From assembly GCA_016705335.1 (NCBI GenBank), contig JADIYN010000061.1:1-44371 (forward strand): a DNA stretch of 44,371 nt, written 5' to 3'. The notes beneath the pieces are model-generated. The model did no database searches. It had not been told where the DNA came from and saw only the letters and a program-made list of their open reading frames with translations. Shown piece by piece: positions 28,456 through 36,597 of this stretch (positions are counted from its first letter, which is position 1; every line of letters starts with the position of its first letter). The translations under genes and the position numbers were made by a program. Source of the stretch: Draconibacterium sp. (GTDB lineage: Bacteria > Bacteroidota > Bacteroidia > Bacteroidales > Prolixibacteraceae).

Positions 28456-28791
28456 CTAGCCCCTAAAACAACCATGTTCATCCTCTTCCACTATGTCAAT
28501 AAAAGATTGAATATTTCGCACAGATGGATTTGGCTGATAAAGTTCCCATTTTCCATTGGCTCTCATCCAGTATATTTTCCAGATTTTTTGGGACTTTACA
28601 AATTTTGCCTTTACAAATGGGTACTGGTGTTTTTTTGATTCATCGTTCCATTGAGGGCGAATTTCGAAAATTATCACTTCGTTGTTTTTAAAGGAATAAC
28701 CGATATCAATTTGGTTACGTATTTCAACCGAAGGGCGAATGGATTCAATATAATTTTCAATAATTTTCTCGTCAAAATTTATGGTTTCCAT
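28456..28791 (-). CDS. DUF3024 domain-containing protein
   Basis: 111 residues, cytoplasmic. EIRPQWNDESKKHQYPFVKA and KIWKIYWMRANGKWELY are the diagnostic blocks of DUF3024, whose function is unknown. Its start is 11 bp after the stop of the phzF 3' fragment. Undamaged. Confidence 0.88.
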   Translation of the reverse strand: METINFDEKIIENYIESIRPSVEIRNQIDIGYSFKNNEVIIFEIRPQWNDESKKHQYPFVKAKFVKSQKIWKIYWMRANGKWELYQPNPSVRNIQSFIDIVEEDEHGCFRG

Positions 28792-28802
28792 TGCTAAAGA
28801 AA

Positions 28803-28883
28803 TTAGATATTTATTTCACCCTCCAGAAAAGTTACTGCTTTTCCACCAATTTCAACCCGTTCTCCTAAATTTTTACAATACAA
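28803..28883 (-). pseudogene. 3' end fragment of a phzF-type gene
   Basis: The minus strand reads LYCKNLGERVEIGGKAVTFL then EGEINI and a TAA at 28803-28805, the C-terminal end of a PhzF-family isomerase. No upstream part of the protein is present here; the WYL regulator gene ends 18 bp away. A 61-bp part, 28823-28883, is repeated at 33162-33222 within the phzF-type gene. Confidence 0.7.
28823..28883. repeat. 61-bp direct repeat, left copy
   Basis: Same orientation and 59 of 61 bases identical to 33162-33222. The two copies diverge at once outside these limits. The starts are 4,339 bp apart. Confidence 0.9.
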
Positions 28884-28901
28884 TATTTTTATGTATCCGT
28901 T

Positions 28902-29797
28902 TCAGTATTGATTAAGTGCATTTGTATAATTTGATTTCAATTGCTCAATTAATTCGGTTGGTTCAATCACTTTTACATTTTCACCCTGCGAAAGGATTTC
29001 CATCAGAAAATCATGGGTAAGATATATTTTGATTTTGATTCGAATTTCATGTTCATTATCAACTAAAATTTCCTGCGATTCATGTAAAGGCATAGATTTT
29101 ATGTATTTCCCCTGAAACGGGTCGAACGACAAAACTATTTCCTGCGGTTCTTTACCGTCGGATGTGATAATACCGAAGCAATGTTTAAAATATGAGTTAA
29201 CATCGAACTTTTGCGGATACTGAAATTTACGTTTTGAAATTTCAGGGTCGGTCAGGCGGTCGAGGGCGAAGGTTTTTATTTTGCGGTCTTTGTGGTCCAG
29301 CGCCACCAGGTACCAGCGGTTTTTAAATTCCTTCAGCGCATAAGATTCAGCAATCCGGTGGGTTGATTCATTTTCCCAGTGTTTTGAATATGTAAATTCT
29401 ATTTGCACACGGTTCTGAATGGCGTGAAGCAGTCCGTTCATATTTTCAGTTCCCTGTGGGCGGCGTTTTTCGAAATAAATAATTCCCGAAATATTTTCAG
29501 TTACTTTCATTGCATTAAACATATCGAGCGCTTCAACCATGCGCAGGTTTTTCTCCTGGTTTTCATCGGGTACAAGCGCGTAAACCCCGCGTTTGAAATC
29601 AAAACGAATATCAATATTGTAAATGGAACGGATTGCTTCAAAATCCCGCTGAATGGTGCGTTTGGTTTTCTCGAATTTGTAGCCGTAAAACTCTGATTCA
29701 CTGCAAGAAAATCGGCCAACTCGTCAAAAGTTAAAGGATGGATACGAAGTTTACTGATGATCTGGTGATACCTCATTATTGTTTCTCTTACTGACAT
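28902..29797 (-). CDS. WYL-domain transcriptional regulator (one frameshift)
   Basis: About 298 residues of the YafY-like type. The N-terminal winged helix is MRYHQIISKLRIHPLTFDEL. A single missing base near 29703 breaks it; the corrected protein continues SESEFYGYKFEKTKRTIQRD. The WYL domain contains IEFTYSKHWENESTHRIAES, NRWYLVALDHKDRKIKTFALDR and a C-terminal WCX part. WYL regulators bind DNA, and nucleic-acid or nucleotide ligands are proposed. They often control stress, repair or defence genes. It is divergent from the XRE gene across 370 bp. Confidence 0.87.
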
Positions 29798-30036
29798 TGT
29801 TAGAAATTTTATTGGTTAAACAGAACCAAAGTTAATAACATGGTGCGACAAAATAAGACACAGGATTAATTATTATTGGGTATAACTTATTAATTTTCAG
29901 TTATTTTAAAATCAAGCGGTTTTAGAGGGATGAGAGACTTTAAGGATTTTTGGAAAGAAAAATACAGATTGGTAATTATTCTATTTCAATTTAAAATCAG
30001 GAAGTTAAGAAAGTATTACTTTTCAGGTAAATTTAG

Positions 30037-30066
30037 CTTTCAAATTTTTTAAATAAATTTTGAAAG
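30037..30066. promoter_or_regulatory. 30-bp imperfect inverted repeat in the WYL/XRE intergenic region
   Basis: CTTTCAAATTT and AAATTTTGAAAG mirror each other in the 370-bp gap between the divergent WYL and XRE genes, 100 bp before the XRE start. It could be an operator for either regulator. No gene or RNA is evident elsewhere in 29798-30167. Confidence 0.35.
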
Positions 30067-30167
30067 TAGTATAGTCATAGCTAAAAAAAAGACAACACAA
30101 CAAAAAGACATCAACCATTTTCGCCTGATAAAAAAGGAATATTTAAATCGTTAAAAACAAAAAAATA

Positions 30168-30542
30168 ATGTTAAAACGCGAGGAATTAGTAACAAAACCT
30201 GAGTACTGGCTTGAAACCATTCAAAATGAGATTTTTCGCCAGGTAACTGCCTATTTGAAAGACAATATGACTCAAAACCAGTTGGCCGATCAATTAGGCG
30301 TAACAAAAGGGTATGTTTCGCAAATTGCGAAGGGAGAGTTTAACTACCTTAAAAAGCTGATTAAACTTTCCCTCGCAGTTGGAAAAGTGCCGGTAATTAA
30401 TTTTATGCCGCTGGCTGAAATCATTTCTACAGAAAGTGAAAAGGTTTACTCACCTGAAACGACTACACTCAATAAGGTGGCTGAACCAACTGAAAATTAT
30501 ATAGAGGTGTTGGAACGTAAAAATAATTTCTCTCTTAAATAG
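30168..30542 (+). CDS. XRE-type helix-turn-helix regulator
   Basis: 124 residues. The helix-turn-helix at about 35-56 reads TQNQLADQLGVTKGYVSQIA, followed by FNYLKKLIKLSLAVGKVPVI. The C-terminal 45 residues are polar and unlike a known domain. Its 3' end overlaps the 3' end of the glycosylase-like gene on the opposite strand by 46 bp. Start at 30168 is preceded by A-rich leader sequence. Confidence 0.8.
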   Translation: MLKREELVTKPEYWLETIQNEIFRQVTAYLKDNMTQNQLADQLGVTKGYVSQIAKGEFNYLKKLIKLSLAVGKVPVINFMPLAEIISTESEKVYSPETTTLNKVAEPTENYIEVLERKNNFSLK

Positions 30543-31214
30543 TCATTTATTTGAGGTAAAATTTCAGTATAAAAAGTTTTCTTTCTTTGAGAATGTTTGC
30601 CTTTTGTAGAAGGGTGGATACATTGAACTGCATAAACCTTTTTCGTGCCAATTTTCATTAACTTTATATACTCAAAAATACCAGTTGTTTGGTTGTTTAG
30701 ATTTTCAAAATTAAGCCCAATTAATGCCCTCTTCCCTTGAAAATAAATAATGTCAGCCTCAATTAATTCAATCTCTTTTATTTTAAACTCAATACATTGT
30801 TCATAAAAGAAATCTGGAAGCTGACTTGTATCTGTGCCCTTACGACTACATTTACATGAATTAGTCATTGCATAATAACGTAGAGATTCTAATTTATTTT
30901 CAAATTGCATTATATCTGCAATTAATTCCATAGTTTTTTCATATATGAGGATTATTATCACCCATTTCTACCGTTTGGGTTCTAACAGCTATATTATCTA
31001 TTCCTCCTCCGCAATCCAGTGAAACTACCAGCACTTTAATTCGACCTACTTCACCAAAATTAGAACCTATATGACATTGCATTCCTTGAGCCAACTGGAT
31101 TCCTTGGCTATTACATTTATCTTTATTAAGACAATTAAAATTTTCATCAGGAATTATTCCATTTTCTTCATAATAATTTCTGAGTTTAGTTACAATTTCT
31201 TCTCTGTTTTTCAT
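30497..31214 (-). CDS. Iron-sulfur uracil-DNA-glycosylase-like protein, uncharacterised (one frameshift)
   Basis: About 239 residues after joining two frames near 30945 (NNPH with KTMELI). Features that recall Fe-S uracil-DNA glycosylases (families 4/5): N-terminal cysteines C28 and C34 (CLNKDKC) plus C47 (GMQCHIGS), then RIKVLVVSLDCGGG where motif A (GEAPG-like) would lie. Next is TNSCKCSRKGTDTSQLPDFF with a further Cys in YEQCIEF, matching the KC-x(n)-C half of the cluster site, then EIELIEADIIYFQGKRALIG. Near the end QCIHPSTKG carries the HPS motif. The usual GE(A)PG acid is replaced by SLDCG. Function is inferred: binding or repair of damaged or foreign DNA. It is downstream of the exonuclease by 29 bp. 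Confidence 0.6.
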
Positions 31215-31243
31215 AGGATTTTCTTTTTATTAATAATACAATT

Positions 31244-31714
31244 TTATATTAAATGCCTTAAAAACAACTCCCCGCAAGCCTTCGCATCGCTCAAAGCTTC
31301 ATGATGGTTTAAAAATATATTATATATTTTACATAATGAAGCAAGATTGTCTCTAAATAAGCGGTAAGTACAATGCTTTTCATACTCCGGAACTTCCAAT
31401 CCATAATACTGAAGTGTTTGCGCAAGCACTGGAAAATCGAAGCTGAAACCGTTGTGGGCAACTACTGTTTGGTTTTTGATAAACGGTTCTACCAAATGCC
31501 AGATTTTATTAAACGTGGGCGCGTTTCGGGTCATTTCGGGTGTAATGTGGTGGATGTCGATAAACCTGTCCCAGTAAAAGTTATTGGGTGGTTGTACCAA
31601 AATGCTGAGTTCATCGGTAATCACACCGTTTTCAACCCGCACCAGTCCAACCTGACAGATACTCCAGCGTTTGCCGTGAGCGGTTTCAAAATCGATGGCA
31701 GTAAAAGTGTTCAT
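31244..31714 (-). CDS. DEDDh 3'-5' exonuclease
   Basis: 156 residues, cytoplasmic. All catalytic residues of the DnaQ-like DEDDh family are seen: D8 and E10 in AIDFETAHG, D93 in VAHNGFSFDF, H138 and D143 in HHEALSDAKA. It removes nucleotides from 3' ends of DNA or RNA. The protein is a free exonuclease domain. It begins 7 bp after the AAA+ ATPase stop and precedes the glycosylase-like gene by 29 bp, so the three form one transcription unit. Undamaged. Confidence 0.92.
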   Translation of the reverse strand: MNTFTAIDFETAHGKRWSICQVGLVRVENGVITDELSILVQPPNNFYWDRFIDIHHITPEMTRNAPTFNKIWHLVEPFIKNQTVVAHNGFSFDFPVLAQTLQYYGLEVPEYEKHCTYRLFRDNLASLCKIYNIFLNHHEALSDAKACGELFLRHLI

Positions 31715-31721
31715 TGTTTAT

Positions 31722-32876
31722 TTATGCTTGAAATCCAATTGTATTCATTCTTTTCGTCTGCTGAAAATCAAGTTCATCCTGGTTGTAAATGGCAGTCAGC
31801 GATGCAGGTTTGTTAAAAGTGGCGTCAAATCCCAGTTTCATGGAAAGTGAATTGGCTTTTTCGGGTTCCAGTTCCTTAAACTCGTATTTCGCAATTAACC
31901 GGCCTTTTCGCAGCAAAGCGCTGTCAACTTTGGTGATGTCGGTGTTGAAAGAACAGATAATCTGGATATTCAGGCAATCGGAAAGCAATCCGTCAGAAAT
32001 ATTCAATAATGCGAAACAGGGGAGTGGCCTTCCTTTTCGCGGTCAACAATTATGTTTTCGGCATCTTCAATTACAAATATCGAATTGGGATTTGCGATTA
32101 AAATGGAAATTAAATCGATTGGTAATTGCTCCTGCCATGTTTGGGGCAGGAAAATCACGTTCTTCCGGAGTGAAGTTATCAGGTAACGGATATACGAAGT
32201 CTTTCCAGTGCCGGGTTTTCCGTGCAAAAGAACCAGTCCTTTGTCGTTGTTCTGTGAAAGCCGGTTCATGATAGTTTGATGTATTTCCATGAAATTGTTG
32301 TTGTAGTTGTCGTTGATGCTCAGCTTGGGTTTGGTAATGGTCAGCGATTTGGTTTCAATTCCGTTTCTGGTAACCATCAGAAGGAAAATCTCGGGCTTTC
32401 GTTTCGATTTGCGTATTCTGAACTTTCTGATTTCGCTGATAATTCCCTCCACTTTCTCCATTCCTGTGTTTCGGAAAAGAAAACGGACTATTGAATTTTG
32501 GGTATCAAAGTCGATCAACAAATCTTCACAAACTATAGAAAATGTCGTCGAATTCAGCCGTTTTGTTTCTGTCGAAATAAATTTTGTCGTAATAACAATC
32601 TTTGATTTCCGCTTTGTAAGTTTCAGAAAACCAATTTCTTGCTTTTTTACAATTGATATCTTTTTCGTGAATGAAATTCGGAATTGAATTGAAAAGTGTT
32701 GTAAATAAAGTCATTTCGTTCAGGTATGAATTTCTTCGGGGTTCAAAAACCTGTGCAAGGTTAATTGAAGAATCGAAATTACTTTTTGGATAAATTATTT
32801 GCTGTGATTTACTATTCACATATTTCGGATATATACTTTTTTTGTTTCTAATTGTTCGAATCAAAGTATAGTCCAC
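31722..32876 (-). CDS. AAA+ ATPase (two frameshifts)
   Basis: About 385 residues after restoring two bases. The N-terminal 115 residues (MDYTLIRTIRNKKSIYPKYV through DDIFYS) form a family-specific domain. One missing base near 32528 connects to CEDLLIDFDTQNSIVRFLF. Walker A is LLHGKPGTGKTSYIRY, Walker B is SIFVIEDAENI, and after a second missing base near 32010 the reading is SALLNISDGLLSDCLN, ICSFNTD (sensor 1) and LLRKGRLIAKY (arginine finger). This is a BCS1-like Bacteroidota AAA+ type; I recall it commonly beside a DEDDh exonuclease, but have not verified that. Role unknown. Confidence 0.82.
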
Positions 32877-33040
32877 TTCCCAAAAAAAAGATGACGCAGG
32901 AAATATTTTTTGTTGAACTGGTATGAACTGTAAAAGATTTATAAATGAAACTTATCCCCCTTTAATTGTAAATCAAGAAATTAAAGAACAACATAAAAAT
33001 TAAAAGAAGATTCAGATAGTACACAAAATCCCCCTTTGAT

Positions 33041-33094
33041 TCCCCCTTTGAAAAAAGATAATGCGTTTCAAAATTGCTTTCTTTCAAAGGGGGA
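33041..33094. repeat. Intergenic hairpin with C5/G5 stem
   Basis: TCCCCCTTTGAAA at 33041-33053 pairs perfectly with TTTCAAAGGGGGA at 33082-33094, with a 28-base loop. A partial extra copy of CCCCCTTTGAT lies just before. It looks like a repetitive extragenic palindrome type common in Bacteroidota. The remainder of 32877-33141 holds nothing else I can support. Confidence 0.75.
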
Positions 33095-33141
33095 CGAGTC
33101 CTCAGCAACACTGGATATAAAAATAAAGCAGGGATTCAGAA

Positions 33142-33918
33142 TTACAAAAAAAACTCCCCAACCAGAAAAGTTACTGCTTTTCCGCCAATTTCAACCCGTT
33201 CTCCTAAATTTTTACAATGCAAAACCCACCGCGCGCTGAAACCTGTTTTGCGGTTAATTCATTTTTCCCAAGCTCTTGACCAGTAAGGAATCAACATTGT
33301 ATGCGCTGAACCTGTTACCGGGTCTTCGTTTACACCCACGGCAGGGCAAAAAAGCGCGATACAAAATCGTATTTTTCTGATTTTGAGGTGCAAATTACTC
33401 CTGGTTTTTGCCCTAACCAACTGTTGAAAATCGGTTTTAACTCGGTAAAACTGCGTTCTTCGTTTTCAAAATCAGCATAAAATCATCTCGTCCTTTAAAG
33501 CACGCAAGCGGCTGTATATGAAAAGCTTTGCAACTTCATCCGGAATTTCAATTTTTGTTAATGGTGAGGCAGGAAAATCGAGTAACTATAATGTCGTTCT
33601 CCTTTTCACTTTTAAAATGCCACTGCGTGACTTAAAATGAACTTCTTTTTCAGAGTAATTTAAATGTTGAAATAATACGTGCGCCGATGCTAAAGTTGCA
33701 TGTCCGCAAAGATTTACTTCAGCCAGCGGTGTAAACCAGCGGATATGAAATCCGTTTTCAATTGGAACAAAAAATGCAGTTTCAGAAAGGTTATTTTCCA
33801 TTGCAATTTGCTGCATAATGTTGTCGGGTAACCAGTTTTCAAGAGGAACAACTGCTGCCGGATTTCCTTCAAAAATATTTTCTGGAAAAGCATCAACCTG
33901 ATAGATTTTGAGTTTCAT
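33142..33918 (-). pseudogene. PhzF-family isomerase gene, heavily frameshifted
   Basis: A full-length PhzF-like fold (about 259 codons) can be traced but needs many frame changes. The intact N-terminus reads MKLKIYQVDAFPENIFEGNP with the conserved GNPAAVV, then LSETAFFVP and WFTPLAEVNLCGHATLASAH. From about 33600 downward the frame breaks repeatedly. Fragments recognised in different frames are IEIPDEVAKLF, NEDPVTGSAHTM (the second active-site motif), SARGG and LGERVEIGGKAVTFL. The TAA is at 33142-33144. PhzF members are isomerases or epimerases. The indel density, five or more in 350 bp, exceeds that of its neighbours except the 233-978 gene. Its 3' end contains the right copy of the direct repeat. 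Confidence 0.7.
33162..33222. repeat. 61-bp direct repeat, right copy
   Basis: Lies inside the 3' end of the phzF-type gene and matches 28823-28883 at 59 of 61 bases in the same orientation. Confidence 0.9.
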
Positions 33919-34046
33919 TGGTATAGTTTAATGTTTAAAGTTTAAACCGATTGCGATTAGGACAAAGTTGAAAGGAAAAATTAAACCTGCAAGTTTATTA
34001 TTTGTAATTATAACTTCCGACTCCTGACTTCCGGCTTCCATCGTTC

Positions 34047-36454
34047 CTAAAACTTCACCGTCAACTTTAAATTTATACGTCTGCCGGTTAGGTAGTTGGG
34101 CACACCAAACTGGTCGCCCTGCAGGCTTGAAACCCAGAAATAGGAAATAGTATTGTTGAGGTTTAACAAATTGAATACTTCGAGACTGAGCCACATATCA
34201 GAAAAATGGCGAAGAACAGCACGATCAACAGGTTTTGCCTCACTTATAAAAACCTTGGAAAATCCGAGGTCGATCCGGCGGTATGACGGCATTCTGTAAA
34301 CTTTGGTAGCGTTCGCCATTTGGTGGACCAGTTGGAAGTCCGGCACCATAAAAACCTGAAAGCTGCATTTTGTAGGTTGGGTTTCCGGGCAGATAATCCT
34401 GAAAAAACAGGCTGAAATTCACCCATTGGTCCGAAGGGCGTGGAATATAACCGTGCCCATCCATAAAAATGTCCTCTTTGGTTTGCATAAACGATAAACT
34501 CGCCCATGATTGCACCCCGCTTACAAACTCTCCATTTATTTTCATATCCAGACCCGCGGCATATCCAACGGCTTCATGTTCGGGCAGGTACTTGATCCGC
34601 ACATTATCTACTTCATACGGAATTAACCTGTTCATGTATTTGTAATAGGCCTCAGATGTAAACCGAAATGGACGATCCCATGCTGTAAAAATCAGATCAG
34701 ACCCGGCAACAACCTGGTAGGAGCGTTGTGCGCGTGTTGTAATTAATTGTGCCATCGGTAAAAAGCAATTCTTTAAAAAATGGCGATTGATAATATATTC
34801 CACCAGAAAGCCGGAATGATATTTTATTTTTCCAATCGGGGTAAAAGTTTATTGTACCCCGCGGACTGATAAGAAATTCATTGTTAAAGTCCCAGTAATT
34901 AAAACGCACACCGGCATTTACATACAAATCACCCCTGCTGATTGGTACACTCCAGGTATCCTGTATAAAACCTGTAAAACGATTTGAGTTAATTGAATTT
35001 TTACTGTTGAGTGTATAATAAAGTTTAACTTCAGAATCGGAATAAGGAATTGAATAACCCGTAGAATCCCTGAAAATCCACTCGTTAATTCTATTTTCAA
35101 TTGCTTCGTGCTGAAATTTCACACCCCAGTTAATCAAATGGTTATCGGAATTAAATGCGCCACGGTGTGTGAAATTATATACAGTTGAATTTAAGTAATT
35201 GCGTGCATGATTGATAAATGAACCAACACCAAGATTTAAAACGCTGTCGCCATATTCCTCCGACGACATATCTCTTTCCAGTTCATTTAAATAATAATCG
35301 CCAAGAATATCGTAAGTAACATTTTCCTCAGCATAATATGCCGAAGCAATAAATTTTAGATTTAATGCATTGTTTGGGTGGTAGTTGGCTGAAAAAGCCC
35401 CAAGGTAAGTTTGGAAATCATCCACTTCCTGCCCATCAAAATAAATGGTTGTATTTAATGGTGCATCCCAGGTTCCAAAAGTAGTGCGACGGGTTTCAGG
35501 TTTAAAATTGTACTGGTTTTGAGCAATATTCCCCAAAAACGAAATATCGAATTTCTCATTGACGGAATAGGTAATATAAGTCTGAAAATCAAGAAACTCA
35601 GGGTTGTATTCACCCTGTTCATCCAAACTTCCCAATAAATATTTGCTGGTTTTGTACCTGATTCCTGAAATGTGCGCCAGTTTTCCATTCAAAGCCGCGT
35701 CTTCGAAATGCGCGGTTGCACCCAGTAAACTTGCTGTAGCAGAGCCATGTAATTCGCTGGGTTTGCTATATTTTATATCGAGAACCGATGACATTTTATC
35801 ATCGTATTTTGCATCGAAACCTCCGGCAGAAAATTCAATGGTTGAAACCATATCGCTGTTAATAATACTCATTCCTTCCTGTTGTCCTGACCGAACCAGC
35901 ATTGGGCGATACACTTCAATATCGTTGATATAAACCATATTTTCGTCGAAGTTGCCGCCGCGAACTGTGTATTGTGAGCTAAGTTCGTTGTTTGATGAAA
36001 CTCCCGGAAGTGTTTTGATTAAAGATTCCACAGCGCCTGTTGATGAACCTGCAATCTGATCGAGCATTTTGGGGTCGATACGGGTTACATTTCCCCCTTC
36101 ACGCCGATTTTGTGAAATGGTAACTTCAGCCAGTTTCAGATTCGATTCGGGCAGTGTTATTTTAAGGGTAATATTTTCCTCCGGTTTTGCAAATATGCTG
36201 TCGGTAACCGTTGAGTAGCCCAGTGAAGAAAAAACGATGATTATGTTTTTTTGTGCCGGAACACGCAATATAAAAGTGCCATCACGTTTTGAACTGGTTC
36301 CCAAAGCATAATCTTTTAAGGAAACATTTACCATGTCGAGCGGCTTTCCGGCCTGATCGGTAATTACACCTTTTAACGTGGCATTGTTGCTCTGTGCCAA
36401 ACCTGTGAGGGCAAAAGCAATAAGAAATGTGGATATAAGTAAGGCTATTTTCAT
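34047..36454 (-). CDS. TonB-dependent receptor with carboxypeptidase-regulatory-like domain (two frameshifts)
   Basis: About 802 residues. Signal peptide MKIALLISTFLIAFALTGLA. The carboxypeptidase-regulatory-like domain is at about 25-105 (LKGVITDQAGKPLDMVNVSL, TSSKRDGTFILRVP). The plug domain follows (VESLIKTLPGVSSNNELSSQ, VRGGNFDENMVYINDIEVY). The beta-barrel ends in TGRRINLKLTVKF, with a terminal Phe. Frame changes near 34725 and 34305 each need one base. It imports a large ligand across the outer membrane using TonB energy. No SusD-like gene is adjacent, so it is not a canonical SusC/SusD pair. It is on the same strand as the phzF-type gene upstream end and the GH94 operon. Confidence 0.88.
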
Positions 36455-36570
36455 AGATGGCGCAAATCTAACAAACGAGTTTTATAATCAACTTTATATT
36501 GATAAATAAATTGTGCAGGGTTAATTTTTTATTGGCTGGACTTCCAAGTCCGTGATTTTTATTTCATTTT

Positions 36571-36592
36571 CTTCGACTTATGAAAGTCGAAG
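36571..36592 (-). terminator. Hairpin after the GH94 gene
   Basis: CTTCGACTT and AAGTCGAAG form a 9-bp stem around four bases, 6 bp after the GH94 stop. A second small hairpin GGACTT-CC-AAGTCC lies at about 36538-36551. The T-tract is weak, so it may be a repeat rather than a strong terminator. Confidence 0.45.
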
Positions 36593-36597
36593 TCCTG

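Noticed and set aside
28823..33222. The repeat-bounded block as an integrase-bearing mobile element
   Set aside because: No integrase, transposase, relaxase or terminal inverted repeat is found inside, so I list only the repeat and the insertion hypothesis.
33036..33286. Two plus-strand frames over the intergenic hairpin
   Set aside because: They lie over a repeat and the antisense of the phzF 3' end and have no protein features.
33928..34194. Minus-strand open frame between phzF and the TonB receptor
   Set aside because: It is the shadow of the receptor's 3' end in a different frame; the receptor ends LKLTVKF at 34047.
34047..36454. SusC/SusD nutrient-uptake pair
   Set aside because: The receptor has the N-terminal regulatory-like domain, but no SusD-like lipoprotein is next to it on either side.
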